Below, in pieces: positions 1-9,086 of a DNA stretch of 64,000 nucleotides (positions are counted from its first letter, which is position 1; each line of letters begins with the position of its first letter). The DNA is from Arthrobacter sp. PAMC25284 (GTDB lineage: Bacteria; Actinomycetota; Actinomycetes; Actinomycetales; Micrococcaceae): the NCBI RefSeq assembly GCF_019443425.1, contig NZ_CP080382.1:2604001-2668000 (forward strand), in the 5' to 3' direction. Position numbers and translations under genes: made by a program. The notes under the pieces were generated by a model. The model saw only the letters and a list, made by a program, of their open reading frames with translations. It ran no database searches and had not been told where the DNA came from.

Positions 1-1
1 C

Positions 2-1591
2 AAAACGGCGCTGATCGGGCCGAACGGAACCGGGAAGACAACCCTGTTCCGCATCATCGCCGGCGACCTCGTCCCGGATGAAGGCGTGGTCGGGCGCTCC
101 GGCAACATGGGCATCATGCGCCAGTTCGTCGGCCAGGTCAGGGACGAATCGACGGTCCGGGACCTGCTGGTGTCCGCCGCCCCGCCGGCGCTGGCCGCCG
201 CGGCCCGCGCCGTGGACGAGGCCGAACTTGCCATGCTGGAGCACGACGACGAACCCACCCAGATGAACTACGCCCAGGCCATTGTGGACTGGGGCGATGC
301 CGGCGGATACGACGTCGAAACCGTCTGGGACGAGATCTGCATGGCCGCGCTCGGCCTGCCGTTCGACCGCGCCCAGCACCGCCCGGCGTCGACCCTCTCC
401 GGCGGCGAACAGAAGCGCCTGGTTTTGGAGGCGCTCTTCTCCGGCCCGGACGAGCTGCTCCTCCTGGACGAACCGGACAACTACCTCGACGTCCCGGGCA
501 AGCGCTGGCTCGAAGCGAAACTCAACGAATCCAAGAAGACCGTCCTGTTCATCAGCCACGACCGGGAACTGCTGAACAACGCGGCGGGCCGGATCGTCAC
601 GCTCGAGCCCGGAATTAACGGCGCCGGCGCCTGGATCCATGGCGGCGGCTTCGGCTCCTACGTCGACGCCCGGGCCGACCGCAACGCCCGCTTTGAGGAA
701 CTCCGGAAGCGCTGGGATGAGGAGCATGTCAAGCTCAAGGAACTCGTCAATATGTACAAGAACAAGGCGGCGTTCCGCTCCGATATGGCCAACCGCTACC
801 AGGCCGCGCAGACCCGGCTGGCGAAATTCCTCGAGGCTGGACCGCCCGAGGCCTTGCCGATAGAGCAGAACGTCCGGATGCGTCTCAAAGGCGGACGTAC
901 CGCCAAGCGGGCCGTCGTTGCCGAGAAGCTGGAACTCACCGGTCTGATGAAGCCGTTCTCCACCGAGGTCTGGTTCGGCGATCGCGTCGGCGTGCTGGGC
1001 TCCAACGGCTCCGGCAAGAGCCACTTCCTGCGCCTGCTTGCCACCGGCGGCACAGATCCCGAGCGGGAGCACCTGCCGGTGTCTGAGGTCGAGATCGCCG
1101 AGGTGCCGCACGAAGGCACCGTGAAGCTTGGCGCCCGGATCCGGCCCGGCTTTTTCGCCCAGACCCATATCCGCCCCGACCTGCTCGGCAAGACCCTGCT
1201 GGATATCCTGCACCGCGGCGACGAACACCGCTCCGGGTTGGGTCGCGAGGCGGCCGCCGGTGCCTTGGACGGCTACGGCCTGGCCGGGCAGTCGGAGCAG
1301 AAGTACGACTCCCTCTCCGGCGGCCAGCAGGCCCGCTTCCAGATCCTGCTGCTCCAGCTCTCGGGGGCCACCCTGCTGCTGCTCGATGAGCCCACCGACA
1401 ACCTCGACCTGCACTCGGCCGAGGCTCTGGAACGGGCAATCGACCACTTTGAGGGAACCGTCCTCGCTGTCACCCATGACCGCTGGTTCGCCCGCACCTT
1501 CGACCGTTTCCTCGTCTTCGGCTCCGACGGGAAGGTCTACGAGTCTGCGGAACCCGTGTGGGATGAAAAACGGGTCGAACGCGCCCGCTAG
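2..1591 (+). CDS. ABC-F family ATP-binding protein (5' end outside window)
   Basis: A soluble duplicated ATPase of the ABC-F family; members act on the ribosome (translation factors or antibiotic protection) and have no membrane domain. The frame is open from base 2 and the first visible residues already include a Walker A (GPNGTGKTTL), so the true start is upstream of the window. The first domain continues with LSGGEQKRL and LLLLDEPDNYLD. A charged linker rich in K, R and E follows (about residues 170-250), then a second Walker A (GSNGSGKS), LSGGQQARF and LLLLDEPTDNLD. Two cassettes on one chain without transmembrane segments define the family. The subfamily and any resistance role cannot be told from this fragment. 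A strong hairpin lies 4 bases after the stop. Confidence 0.93.
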   Translation, partial: KTALIGPNGTGKTTLFRIIAGDLVPDEGVVGRSGNMGIMRQFVGQVRDESTVRDLLVSAAPPALAAAARAVDEAELAMLEHDDEPTQMNYAQAIVDWGDAGGYDVETVWDEICMAALGLPFDRAQHRPASTLSGGEQKRLVLEALFSGPDELLLLDEPDNYLDVPGKRWLEAKLNESKKTVLFISHDRELLNNAAGRIVTLEPGINGAGAWIHGGGFGSYVDARADRNARFEELRKRWDEEHVKLKELVNMYKNKAAFRSDMANRYQAAQTRLAKFLEAGPPEALPIEQNVRMRLKGGRTAKRAVVAEKLELTGLMKPFSTEVWFGDRVGVLGSNGSGKSHFLRLLATGGTDPEREHLPVSEVEIAEVPHEGTVKLGARIRPGFFAQTHIRPDLLGKTLLDILHRGDEHRSGLGREAAAGALDGYGLAGQSEQKYDSLSGGQQARFQILLLQLSGATLLLLDEPTDNLDLHSAEALERAIDHFEGTVLAVTHDRWFARTFDRFLVFGSDGKVYESAEPVWDEKRVERAR

Positions 1592-1594
1592 AGC

Positions 1595-1661
1595 AACGAC
1601 GCGGGGTCGGATAGCGCCCTTATTCCTTCGGTTTATAGGCGATATCTGACCCCGCGTTGTT
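1595..1661. terminator. 24-bp imperfect hairpin after the ABC-F gene
   Basis: Arms 1595-1618 and 1638-1661 pair over 24 positions with two G-U wobbles and one mismatch around a 19-base loop. There is only a short T stretch after the right arm, so it is not a classic intrinsic terminator. Its place between a gene end and the next promoter fits a terminator or a dispersed palindromic (REP-like) element. Confidence 0.5.
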
Positions 1662-1693
1662 TGGCCGGAGGCGGACGGAACTTGCGCAAATAA

Positions 1694-1728
1694 TGATCAA
1701 ATAATCAATGATAGGTATCATTTGATCA
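1694..1728. promoter_or_regulatory. Probable operator overlapping the DeoR start
   Basis: A perfect 9-bp inverted repeat (TGATCAAAT at 1694-1702 and ATTTGATCA at 1720-1728) encloses a second small palindrome (TGATA-GG-TATCA, 1709-1720). This AT-rich block is unlike its GC-rich surroundings and abuts the regulator's start codon. Inference: an autoregulatory site for the DeoR-type protein that would also control the coupled MFS gene. Confidence 0.6.
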
Positions 1729-2498
1729 TGAGGACTGATGAGCGACACCGCCTGATCGGCGACCTGCTGCGCGGCCGGGAGCGCGTGACCGTGGACGAAC
1801 TGGCGGCCGCGTGCGGTGCCTCCGGTGCCACCATCCGACGCGACCTCGACGTTCTGGCCCGGCATGGCGTGCTGCGGAGGGTACACGGCGGGGCCAAGAG
1901 CCTGCTGTTCGGCGGCGAAAACCCGGAGTACGCGCAGAGGGAGCTGGAAGAGAATGCCGTCAAGAAACGGATTGCCGCCGGAGTTGCGGCGCTGCTCAAA
2001 GACCACAGCCACGTCTGGCTGGACAGCGGCTCCACAGCCACGGAAATCGCCCGCCAGCTGCAGCATCGCGAGATGACGATCATGCCCATGTCTCTGCGGG
2101 CGGTCAGTGTGCTGACCGCGGATTCCCAGGCCGGATGCCGCCCCGAGTTGTTGCTGCCAGGCGGAAGCCTGGTCCCCGGCGAGCAGTCCTTCCGCGGACC
2201 CATGACGGAAGCCAACATCCGCTCGCTGCGCTTCGATACCGCGGTGGTCACTCCCTGCGCGGTGACTCTTCAGGACGGACTGTTGGCCCACGACCTCGAC
2301 GACGCCGCGGTGAAGCGCGCAGGACTTGAATCCGCGGGGCGGGTGATTGTTGCCTGCTCCGGCTCCAAATGGAACGCCAGTGCCGTGGCGCTCGTCGCGC
2401 CGCTCGATGCCGTCGACGCCGTTGTTACGGATTGGATGTTCAGCCCGGACGAACTTGCCCAACTTGACCGATACTCCGTGAAAGCAATGATCGTATGA
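1728..2498 (+). CDS. DeoR/GlpR-family transcriptional regulator
   Basis: A 256-residue repressor-type regulator. The N-terminal winged helix (about residues 1-60) carries the family pattern RVTVDELAAACGASGATIRRD followed by LRRVHGG. The remainder is the DeoR sugar-phosphate sensor domain with the phosphate-loop-like LDSGSTATEIA. I chose ATG at 1728 because members usually begin a few residues before the RHRLI helix; an in-frame TTG lies two codons upstream. The gene overlaps the downstream MFS gene by four bases (ATGA), so the two are translationally coupled. The ligand is unknown; a sugar or polyol phosphate is likely from the family. A palindromic block over the start suggests autoregulation. 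Confidence 0.9.
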   Translation: MRTDERHRLIGDLLRGRERVTVDELAAACGASGATIRRDLDVLARHGVLRRVHGGAKSLLFGGENPEYAQRELEENAVKKRIAAGVAALLKDHSHVWLDSGSTATEIARQLQHREMTIMPMSLRAVSVLTADSQAGCRPELLLPGGSLVPGEQSFRGPMTEANIRSLRFDTAVVTPCAVTLQDGLLAHDLDDAAVKRAGLESAGRVIVACSGSKWNASAVALVAPLDAVDAVVTDWMFSPDELAQLDRYSVKAMIV

Positions 2499-3682
2499 CA
2501 CAAACCGCAACGCGGCCGCAGCTCAAGGCTGCGGCCGCCGCCACATTCCTGATCTTCGGTATCAACGGGCTCGTGTTCGCCAGTTGGGCCGCCCGCATCC
2601 CTGCGGTCACGGAGATCCTGCAGATCACCGCCGGACAGATGGGGACACTGCTGCTGTGCGTGGCGGTTGGTTCGCTGATCGCCCTGCCCACCGCCGGTCA
2701 TGTGGTCGGCAGGATCGGGACGGCCAACACGGTTCGAGCCGCCGGGCTTCTGGTGGCCGCCGCCGGTGTGGGCATCGCGCTGTCACTCGCAGCCGGAGCC
2801 GTTTCGGGAACTGCAATCTCACTGTTCTTCTTCGGCATCGGCATCGGACTCTGGGATGTCTCCCAGAACATTGAAGGCGCCGACGTCGAACACAAACTCG
2901 GCCGCACAATTATGCCGCAGTTCCACGCCGCCTTTAGCGGCGGGGCCTTCGTCGGTGCCCTGATCGGCGCCGGGCTGTCCAACATCGGCATCGGGCTTCC
3001 GGCCCACCTGCTGGTGATCGCGGCCGTAGTTGCGGCCGCGGCCCTTGTAACACCGAAGTACTTCCTCGAACATGTGCCGGCCGCTCCACGGCCGGCCGGG
3101 GAAGCCAAGGAGCCACGGGCCGCCAGTGCCTGGCGGGATGGCCGCACCCTGCTGATAGGCGTCGTGGTGCTCGGCGCCACCCTTACCGAAGGCGCGGGAA
3201 ACGACTGGATCGCCAAAGCAGCCGTGGACGGACTTGACGCCACACAGTCCACTGGCGCTCTGCTGTTTGCTGTCTTTGTCCTGGCCATGACTGCCGTGCG
3301 ATTTTTCGGCGGCAGGGCGATCGATATCTACGGCCGGGTGGCATTGCTCCGGGCCAGCATGGCCGCAGCGGCCCTGGGGCTGGGACTCTTCGTCCTGGCC
3401 GGAAATATCTGGCTCGCCACAGCCGGTGCCGCGCTGTGGGGCGCCGGTGCGGCCCTCGCGTTCCCGATGGGCATGTCTGCCGCGGCAGACGATCCCAAGC
3501 ACGCCGCCGCCCGGGTCTCGGTGGTTTCCACCGTGGGCTACATCGCTTTCCTCGCCGGCCCTCCGCTGTTGGGCTACCTCGGGGACCTAACCGGAATCCG
3601 GACCGCGCTGCTGGCGATCGGGGTTCCGATTCTGGGTGCACTCATGCTTGCCGGTGCCGCGAAGTCTTTGCGCGGCAAGTGA
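2495..3682 (+). CDS. MFS transporter, YbjJ-like
   Basis: A 395-residue integral membrane protein of the major facilitator superfamily with about twelve hydrophobic segments. It opens with FLIFGINGLVFASWAARIP, the start pattern of the E. coli YbjJ-like group, and carries a loop 2-3 motif (GHVVGRIGTANTV) after the second segment. The start codon overlaps the DeoR stop (ATGA), so it is the likely regulated target of that protein. The substrate is unknown; with a DeoR-type regulator a sugar or sugar-derived metabolite is plausible but unproven. Confidence 0.88.
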   Translation: MTQTATRPQLKAAAAATFLIFGINGLVFASWAARIPAVTEILQITAGQMGTLLLCVAVGSLIALPTAGHVVGRIGTANTVRAAGLLVAAAGVGIALSLAAGAVSGTAISLFFFGIGIGLWDVSQNIEGADVEHKLGRTIMPQFHAAFSGGAFVGALIGAGLSNIGIGLPAHLLVIAAVVAAAALVTPKYFLEHVPAAPRPAGEAKEPRAASAWRDGRTLLIGVVVLGATLTEGAGNDWIAKAAVDGLDATQSTGALLFAVFVLAMTAVRFFGGRAIDIYGRVALLRASMAAAALGLGLFVLAGNIWLATAGAALWGAGAALAFPMGMSAAADDPKHAAARVSVVSTVGYIAFLAGPPLLGYLGDLTGIRTALLAIGVPILGALMLAGAAKSLRGK

Positions 3683-3754
3683 GCGGCCGCCGCGGGCCCG
3701 GGTGCTCTTGACCGGACTACGGCGCGCACGGTCCCGCGGCAGTAGGGTGGTCCA

Positions 3755-5251
3755 GTGCAGAGCATACTGAGGAAGGCGCGGGGGAGGGCGGACAGATTCG
3801 ACCGGAAACTGGTCAGTGCCGTGTCAGCCTTCCCGGGCGGCGTACATGACGATTTTTTCCGGCAGCTCTCGGCCGCGGCCAACAAGGGAAAGCTGTGGTT
3901 CGGCATCGCCGCCGTGTTGGCCCTGTTTCCCGGCAGGACCCGGCGTGCCGCCCTGCACGGCCTGCTGGCGCAGGGCGTCGCGTCCAGCATCACCAACCTG
4001 GGCTTCAAGACACTGCTGCCGCGGGCCCGCCCCCACCCGGAACACCTCCCGGTGTTCCGGTTTGTCCATCCCCAGCCCACCAGTTCCTCCATGCCCTCGG
4101 GACACTCTGCCTCCGCCGCGGCATTCGCTGTCGGGGTGGGGCTGGTCCGCCCGGGGCTCGGCGCCGCGCTGGCCCCGGTTGCGGCGGGGGTGGCCTACTC
4201 CCGGGTCCATACCGGAGCCCACTGGCCCTCCGATGTGGCTTTCGGGTCGGCAATTGGCGCCGGAGCGGCCCTGCTGACGAGGAAATGGTGGCCTGTCCGT
4301 CCGCCCGTGCCCGACACCCGGCGCACCGCGGTTGTGGCGCCGCAACTGCCTGCCGGGCGGGGTCTGGGCATCGCCGTCAACACCCTGGGCGGCTCCTACG
4401 CGGCGGCGACCAAAACGGCCCTGGAAGAGATATTCCCGGAAGCGTATATAATTCTTCTCGCCGAAGACGCGGATGTGGCTGCGGAAATTGATGCCGTTGC
4501 GACCCGCCCTGGCATCGTCGCCCTCGGCGTCTGGGGCGGCGACGGGACGGTCGGCACTGCCGCGAACGCCGCCGTCGAGCATTCCCTCCCCCTGCTGGTA
4601 TTGCCGGGAGGAACGCTCAACCATTTCGCCCGCGACACCGGGACGTCCACCATTGAGGCTGCAGCCGAGGCCGCCGCGTCGGGCACGGCGGCACGGTCCG
4701 ACGTCGGCCGGGTGAGAGTGGAGCGCGGGCAGCCGGACAACCCTGAACGCCTCGAGCTGACCATGCTCAATACGGCAAGCATCGGACTCTATCCGGATCT
4801 GGTGCGCCGCCGGGAGCAGCTTCAGAAGAAGCTGGGGAAACCACTGGCAGGAGTGATCGCCATGTTCCGGACCTTCGCGGCGGGCTGCCCCACCACCCTG
4901 ATCGTCGACGGCGTACGGCACCGGCTTTGGATCCTGTACATCGGCCGCGGCCGGTACTACCCCCGAGACCACGCGCCGCTGCTTCGGCCCGTGTTGGATG
5001 ACGGTGTCCTTGACCTTCGGATGATCACGGCCGACGAAGCCCTTGCGCGCGTGCGACTGCTCTGGTCCGTCCTGACAGGAACGGTGGCAACGTCCGGCAT
5101 CACGCACCTGAGCGAATCGAGCCGGATCCGGGTGGAATCCGGGGAATCATCCATGGTCCTGGCCGTCGATGGCGAGGTAATGGCCGGAGTTCGCACTGTC
5201 GACCTAACCGTCCGCCGCGATGCCCTGGTCTACTACTCCCCCGGGTCCTGA
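3755..5251 (+). CDS. Bifunctional PAP2 phosphatase / diacylglycerol kinase-domain protein
   Basis: A 498-residue fusion. Residues about 40-175 form a PAP2-type phosphatase with PSGH at 114-117 and the SRVHTGAHWPSD block at 149-160 supplying the catalytic Arg, His and Asp. Residues about 200-495 form a DAGK catalytic domain with GGDGT at 261-265 and LPGGTLNHFARD. The pair suggests opposing dephosphorylation and phosphorylation of lipid head groups at the membrane; the actual substrate is inferred only. The fusion is known in actinobacteria. GTG at 3755 is preceded by TAGGGT at 3743-3748, six bases before the codon, with no Shine-Dalgarno, so a leaderless transcript is likely. Confidence 0.92.
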   Translation: MQSILRKARGRADRFDRKLVSAVSAFPGGVHDDFFRQLSAAANKGKLWFGIAAVLALFPGRTRRAALHGLLAQGVASSITNLGFKTLLPRARPHPEHLPVFRFVHPQPTSSSMPSGHSASAAAFAVGVGLVRPGLGAALAPVAAGVAYSRVHTGAHWPSDVAFGSAIGAGAALLTRKWWPVRPPVPDTRRTAVVAPQLPAGRGLGIAVNTLGGSYAAATKTALEEIFPEAYIILLAEDADVAAEIDAVATRPGIVALGVWGGDGTVGTAANAAVEHSLPLLVLPGGTLNHFARDTGTSTIEAAAEAAASGTAARSDVGRVRVERGQPDNPERLELTMLNTASIGLYPDLVRRREQLQKKLGKPLAGVIAMFRTFAAGCPTTLIVDGVRHRLWILYIGRGRYYPRDHAPLLRPVLDDGVLDLRMITADEALARVRLLWSVLTGTVATSGITHLSESSRIRVESGESSMVLAVDGEVMAGVRTVDLTVRRDALVYYSPGS

Positions 5252-5396
5252 CACGGCCGGACCACCCTGAACCGTCCCTGATTCATCCCTGAAACCGGCG
5301 GAAAACTGTAGGCGGTGTGGGTAGCGTGGGGTGTACGCCGTTTGCCGGTTCGCGGCGGACTGTTATTGCCCGCTCCCTACGCAAAGGAACGCTTCC

Positions 5397-6338
5397 ATGA
5401 TCGAAGCACGAAACCTGACGAAGGTCTACGGCGACAAGACCGCCGTCGCCGGCGTGAACTTCACCGTCGAGGCCGGGCGGATCACCGGCTTCCTGGGCCC
5501 CAACGGCGCAGGCAAATCCACCACCATGCGCATGATTATGGGACTTGACCGGCCAACGTCGGGCACCGCCACGGTTAATGGCGTCCCGTTTGACCGGCAT
5601 GCCGCCCCGCTGCGTGAGATCGGCGCGCTGCTGGATGCCAAAGCCGTCCACACCGGCCGTTCCGCCTACAACCACCTGCTGGCGATGGCGGCCACGCACG
5701 GCATCCCCAGGAAGCGCGTGCACGATGTCATTGAAATGACCGGGCTGACCGAGGTGGCCAAGAAAAAGGTCAAGGGGTTCTCCCTCGGCATGGGCCAGCG
5801 GCTGGGCATCGCGGCCGCGCTGCTGGGCGACCCGCAGACCATTATTTTGGACGAACCCGTCAATGGCCTCGACCCGGAAGGCGTCGTCTGGGTCCGGACC
5901 CTGGCCAAGCACCTGGCATCGGAGGGCCGCACGGTGTTCCTCTCCAGCCACCTGATGAGCGAAATGGCCGTCACCGCGGACCACCTGATTGTGATTGGAC
6001 GGGGACGGATCATCGCCGACGCCCCGATCCGGGACATCATTGCCGGCCAGGGCCTGAGCAGAACCCGCGTCCGCACCGACCAGCCGGATCAGCTTCAGCA
6101 ATTGCTGGCCGGAACCGGCGTTACCGTGGCGCGGCAGGAAAACGAACTGCTGGAAGTCACGGGTCTGGATCCGCGGCAGATTGCGCGTGCTGCCCTGGAC
6201 GGCCGGGTCATGATTTACGAACTCACCCCGCTCCAGGTCAGCCTCGAAGAGGCCTACATGGAACTGACCAAGGACGAAGTCGAATACCACTCACACATCA
6301 CCGCGGGCGCAGCTCCCGTGCAGCCCGGAGGTAACTAG
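5397..6338 (+). CDS. ABC transporter ATP-binding protein (ABC-2 exporter)
   Basis: A 313-residue ATPase. It has Walker A GPNGAGKST, Q-loop region, signature GFSLGMGQRLGIA and Walker B IIILDEPVNGLDPEG. The C-terminal third is the extension typical of DrrA/CcmA-like exporters. I chose ATG 5397 because AAAGGA sits about eight bases upstream and the product then starts at MIEARNLTKVYG, the usual family start; an in-frame start 66 bases upstream adds a non-homologous leader. The permease follows after three bases. The substrate is unknown (drug, lipid or peptide export are all possible). Confidence 0.93.
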   Translation: MIEARNLTKVYGDKTAVAGVNFTVEAGRITGFLGPNGAGKSTTMRMIMGLDRPTSGTATVNGVPFDRHAAPLREIGALLDAKAVHTGRSAYNHLLAMAATHGIPRKRVHDVIEMTGLTEVAKKKVKGFSLGMGQRLGIAAALLGDPQTIILDEPVNGLDPEGVVWVRTLAKHLASEGRTVFLSSHLMSEMAVTADHLIVIGRGRIIADAPIRDIIAGQGLSRTRVRTDQPDQLQQLLAGTGVTVARQENELLEVTGLDPRQIARAALDGRVMIYELTPLQVSLEEAYMELTKDEVEYHSHITAGAAPVQPGGN

Positions 6339-6341
6339 CCC

Positions 6342-7232
6342 ATGAGCCATTCAGCCCTCGACACCACTGCTGCAGGCGGCGGCTCGCGCACTTCCAGTAC
6401 CAGCAGCCCCGGGGTTCCCGACGTTGGAGCAGGCCCGTCCTTCCTGCGGGTGTTGAATTCCGAGTTCATCAAGTTCCGCACGCTGTTCTCCACGCTGATG
6501 CTGCTGGGAGCCACCATGCTGGTCCTGGTCGGTTTCGGTGCCCTTTCGGCCTGGGGAACCGGCACATTCTCCGAGGCCGCCGCGACAAATCCGCGGGCCG
6601 GGGCTGCTTTTGCCGACCAGGGGGCAGAGCTCGCCCTGGGCGCCCCAACCTCCGGCGTCCTCTTCGCGCAGCTGATCCTCGGCGCGCTGGGCGTGTTGTT
6701 AATGAGCTCAGAGTTCACGACCGGCATGGCCCGTTCCACCTTCGCCGCCGTACCGCGCCGGACGCCGGCCTTCGTCGCCAAACTGATCGTGGTCACGGTG
6801 ACGGCCTTTGTACTCACCCTTGTGGGGGTATATATGGCGGGCCTGGTGGCTCTCCCAATCCTGGGTACCTACAACCTCCCGCTGGATCTGGCGAGCCCCC
6901 AGTCGATCAAACTGATGCTGGTCAACAGCCTGTACGTGGCGGCCGTCGCAGCGATCGGCATGGCCCTGGGCACGTTGATCCGCAACTCTGCCGGGGGCAT
7001 CATGAGCCTGGTCGGGCTGTTCTTTGTGGCGCCGATTGCCTTCCAGCTGATTCCGGGAGACTTCTTCGTGGAGGCCCGGAAGTACCTGCCCGGCAATACG
7101 TTGGACCCGCTGACCGCAGTAGAACATGTCCCCGACACGCTGGAAGTGTGGCAGGCCGCCCTGGTTCTGGGCGCCTGGGTGGCGGTTCCGGTGCTGCTGG
7201 CCGGGATCCTGCTGAAGAAACGTGACGTCTAG
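6342..7232 (+). CDS. ABC-2 type transporter permease
   Basis: A 296-residue membrane protein with a hydrophilic N-terminus (about 40 residues rich in S, T and G) and about six hydrophobic segments. EFTTGMARSTFAAVPRR, followed by a membrane segment, is typical of ABC-2 permeases paired with a separate ATPase. It lies three bases after the ATPase gene and is surely co-transcribed with it. A large hairpin follows 50 bases after the stop. Confidence 0.88.
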   Translation: MSHSALDTTAAGGGSRTSSTSSPGVPDVGAGPSFLRVLNSEFIKFRTLFSTLMLLGATMLVLVGFGALSAWGTGTFSEAAATNPRAGAAFADQGAELALGAPTSGVLFAQLILGALGVLLMSSEFTTGMARSTFAAVPRRTPAFVAKLIVVTVTAFVLTLVGVYMAGLVALPILGTYNLPLDLASPQSIKLMLVNSLYVAAVAAIGMALGTLIRNSAGGIMSLVGLFFVAPIAFQLIPGDFFVEARKYLPGNTLDPLTAVEHVPDTLEVWQAALVLGAWVAVPVLLAGILLKKRDV

Positions 7233-7281
7233 CCCGGCCGGCCCGCGTCGGCCCTCTCGCCTCAGCCCACCGGCAACCACC

Positions 7282-7359
7282 GGACATGCCCTCCCCCGCG
7301 CCAGGGAATGGACATACTGCCGCTATGTCCATTCCTGGCGGATAGGGGAGGGCATGTCC
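7282..7359. repeat. Very long hairpin (about 33 bp arms)
   Basis: Arms 7282-7316 and 7324-7359 are reverse complements apart from a small bulge, around a 7-base loop. The arms begin with GGACATGCCCTCCCC and end in its complement. It sits between the ABC-2 permease and the aminopeptidase. It lacks a T-tract, so it could be a transcript-stabilising or terminating structure, or a REP-like palindromic element. Confidence 0.7.
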
Positions 7360-7443
7360 CGTCCGGGACCGGCACCCCTCGGCCCCGCAGCGGCACACCA
7401 GGACGGAACGGACCGCATCCGGGGCAGCGCTAGACTCGGAGCC

Positions 7444-8769
7444 ATGCCGACCCAGAGCACAGCCGCTGACCACATACGGGACCTCGGGGCGTATGTCACC
7501 GCGTCGCCGTCGAGTTTCCACGCCGCGCACGAGGCCGCCCGGCGGCTGGACTCGGCGGGCTTCACCGGACTGGATGAGTTGCAGCCGTGGCCTGTTGCCG
7601 GAACCCCGGGTGGGTCCGGTGCCGGAAAGTTCTACATCATCCGCGACGGTGCCCTGATCGCGTGGGTGGCACCGGCCGACGCTGGACCCACCACCGGATT
7701 CAACATCCTGGGAGCCCACACCGATTCGCCCTCATTCAAGCTCAAACCGAAGCCCACCACGGGCAAGCTCGGCTGGCTGCAGGCCGGCGTCGAAGTTTAC
7801 GGCGGACCACTGCTGAACTCGTGGCTGGACCGCGAACTCCAGCTTGCCGGCCGTCTCGTGATGCTGGACGGCACCGAGCATCTCACCGCCACCGGCCCGC
7901 TGCTGCGCTTTCCCCAGCTCGCCATCCACCTGGACCGCTCCGTCAATGACGGGCTGACCCTGGACAAGCAGCAGCACATGAACCCGGTCTTCGGACTCGG
8001 GGATCCGGCCGATGCGGACCTGCTGGCGCTGCTCGCCGGGAAGGTTGCCGGAGCCAGCGTGGATCCCGCCCGGATCGGCGGGTACGACGTCGTCATCGCG
8101 GACACGCAGACGCCGGCCGTGTTCGGGGCCAAGGGCGAGTTCTTCGCCTCCGGCCGGCTCGACAACCTCTCGGCAACCCATGCCGGGCTCACGGCATTGA
8201 TCGCGCACGCCGCATCGGCGCTTCCGGACGGCGCCCCGATCGCCGTACTGGCCGCCTTCGACCACGAGGAAATCGGTTCCGCGTCCCGTTCCGGCGCCAG
8301 CGGACCCATCCTTGAGGATGTGCTGGTGCGTATTTCCGACGGACTGGGCGCCTCGGCGAGCCAGCGGCGGCAGGCGTTTGCGGCCTCGTTCTGCGTCTCG
8401 GCCGACGCCGGCCATGCCGTCCACCCCAACTACCCGGAGCGCCACGATCCGGTCAACCGCCCGGTGCTCAACGGCGGCCCGCTGTTGAAGATCAACGCCA
8501 ACCAGCGCTACGCGACCGACGCACATGGTGCCGCTCGCTGGGCACGGCTCTGCGGTGACGCGGGGATTCCGTATCAGGAGTTCGCCTCCAACAATGTGAT
8601 GCCGTGCGGTTCGACGATCGGCCCGCTGACGGCCACCCGGCTGGGCATACGGACGGTCGACGTCGGCGTTCCCCTGCTCTCGATGCACTCGGCGCGTGAG
8701 CTGTGCGGCGTCGACGATCCGTACCGGCTGGCCGAGGTCACGGAGTTGTTCTTCCGCACGCCGGCATAG
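7444..8769 (+). CDS. M18 family aminopeptidase
   Basis: A 441-residue dinuclear-metal aminopeptidase of the aspartyl aminopeptidase family, releasing N-terminal (often acidic) residues from cytosolic peptides. Family motifs in order: GAHTDSPSFKLKP (metal-binding His/Asp), GRLDNLSATHAG, FDHEEIGS (catalytic and metal-binding Glu residues), VSADAGHAVHPN and the C-terminal PLLSMHSARELCG. The length matches the family. I chose ATG 7444: TAGACT at 7431-7436 ends seven bases before it, which suggests a leaderless start, and the frame upstream has no family similarity and runs through the large hairpin. Confidence 0.94.
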   Translation: MPTQSTAADHIRDLGAYVTASPSSFHAAHEAARRLDSAGFTGLDELQPWPVAGTPGGSGAGKFYIIRDGALIAWVAPADAGPTTGFNILGAHTDSPSFKLKPKPTTGKLGWLQAGVEVYGGPLLNSWLDRELQLAGRLVMLDGTEHLTATGPLLRFPQLAIHLDRSVNDGLTLDKQQHMNPVFGLGDPADADLLALLAGKVAGASVDPARIGGYDVVIADTQTPAVFGAKGEFFASGRLDNLSATHAGLTALIAHAASALPDGAPIAVLAAFDHEEIGSASRSGASGPILEDVLVRISDGLGASASQRRQAFAASFCVSADAGHAVHPNYPERHDPVNRPVLNGGPLLKINANQRYATDAHGAARWARLCGDAGIPYQEFASNNVMPCGSTIGPLTATRLGIRTVDVGVPLLSMHSARELCGVDDPYRLAEVTELFFRTPA

Positions 8770-9086
8770 CCCGGCGCAGGCGGCAATCTGGACCACAACG
8801 TTCGCCGTGAAGGTCAGGATGAGGAACCCCCTGGCCTGATCATGGCCTGCCGGATGCACCGCCTGCCGGGTTTTCTACATGCCCGGCTGCGGGTGTTGAT
8901 GCCTCGGCCCGGCTGCGCCTACCGTGGGGCATGGAATCGCCGAATCCAGCCCAGATGCCCTAAGATAGTGAAGTCTGTGCTGCGACCTGACACCGTTCCG
9001 GTGGAAGTCCAGCGCAAGACACCGCAAATGAACCTCCTGTTACGGAAATGCCGTAACCGCTTAGCCCAAAGGAGGTGGGTTCACAT
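8770..9086 (+). promoter_or_regulatory. Leader region of the rpsF operon
   Basis: A 317-base region without a gene. A -10-like TAAGAT lies at 8961-8966. Downstream are two small hairpins: CACCG/CGGTG (8991-9003, loop TTC) and GTTACGG/CCGTAAC (9039-9057, loop AAATG). A strong AAAGGAGGTGGG follows at 9068-9079. In many bacteria S6:S18 represses its own mRNA through a structured leader containing CCG elements; this leader could be the equivalent, but I cannot confirm the fold. The part from 8770 to about 8950 shows nothing I recognise. Confidence 0.4.
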
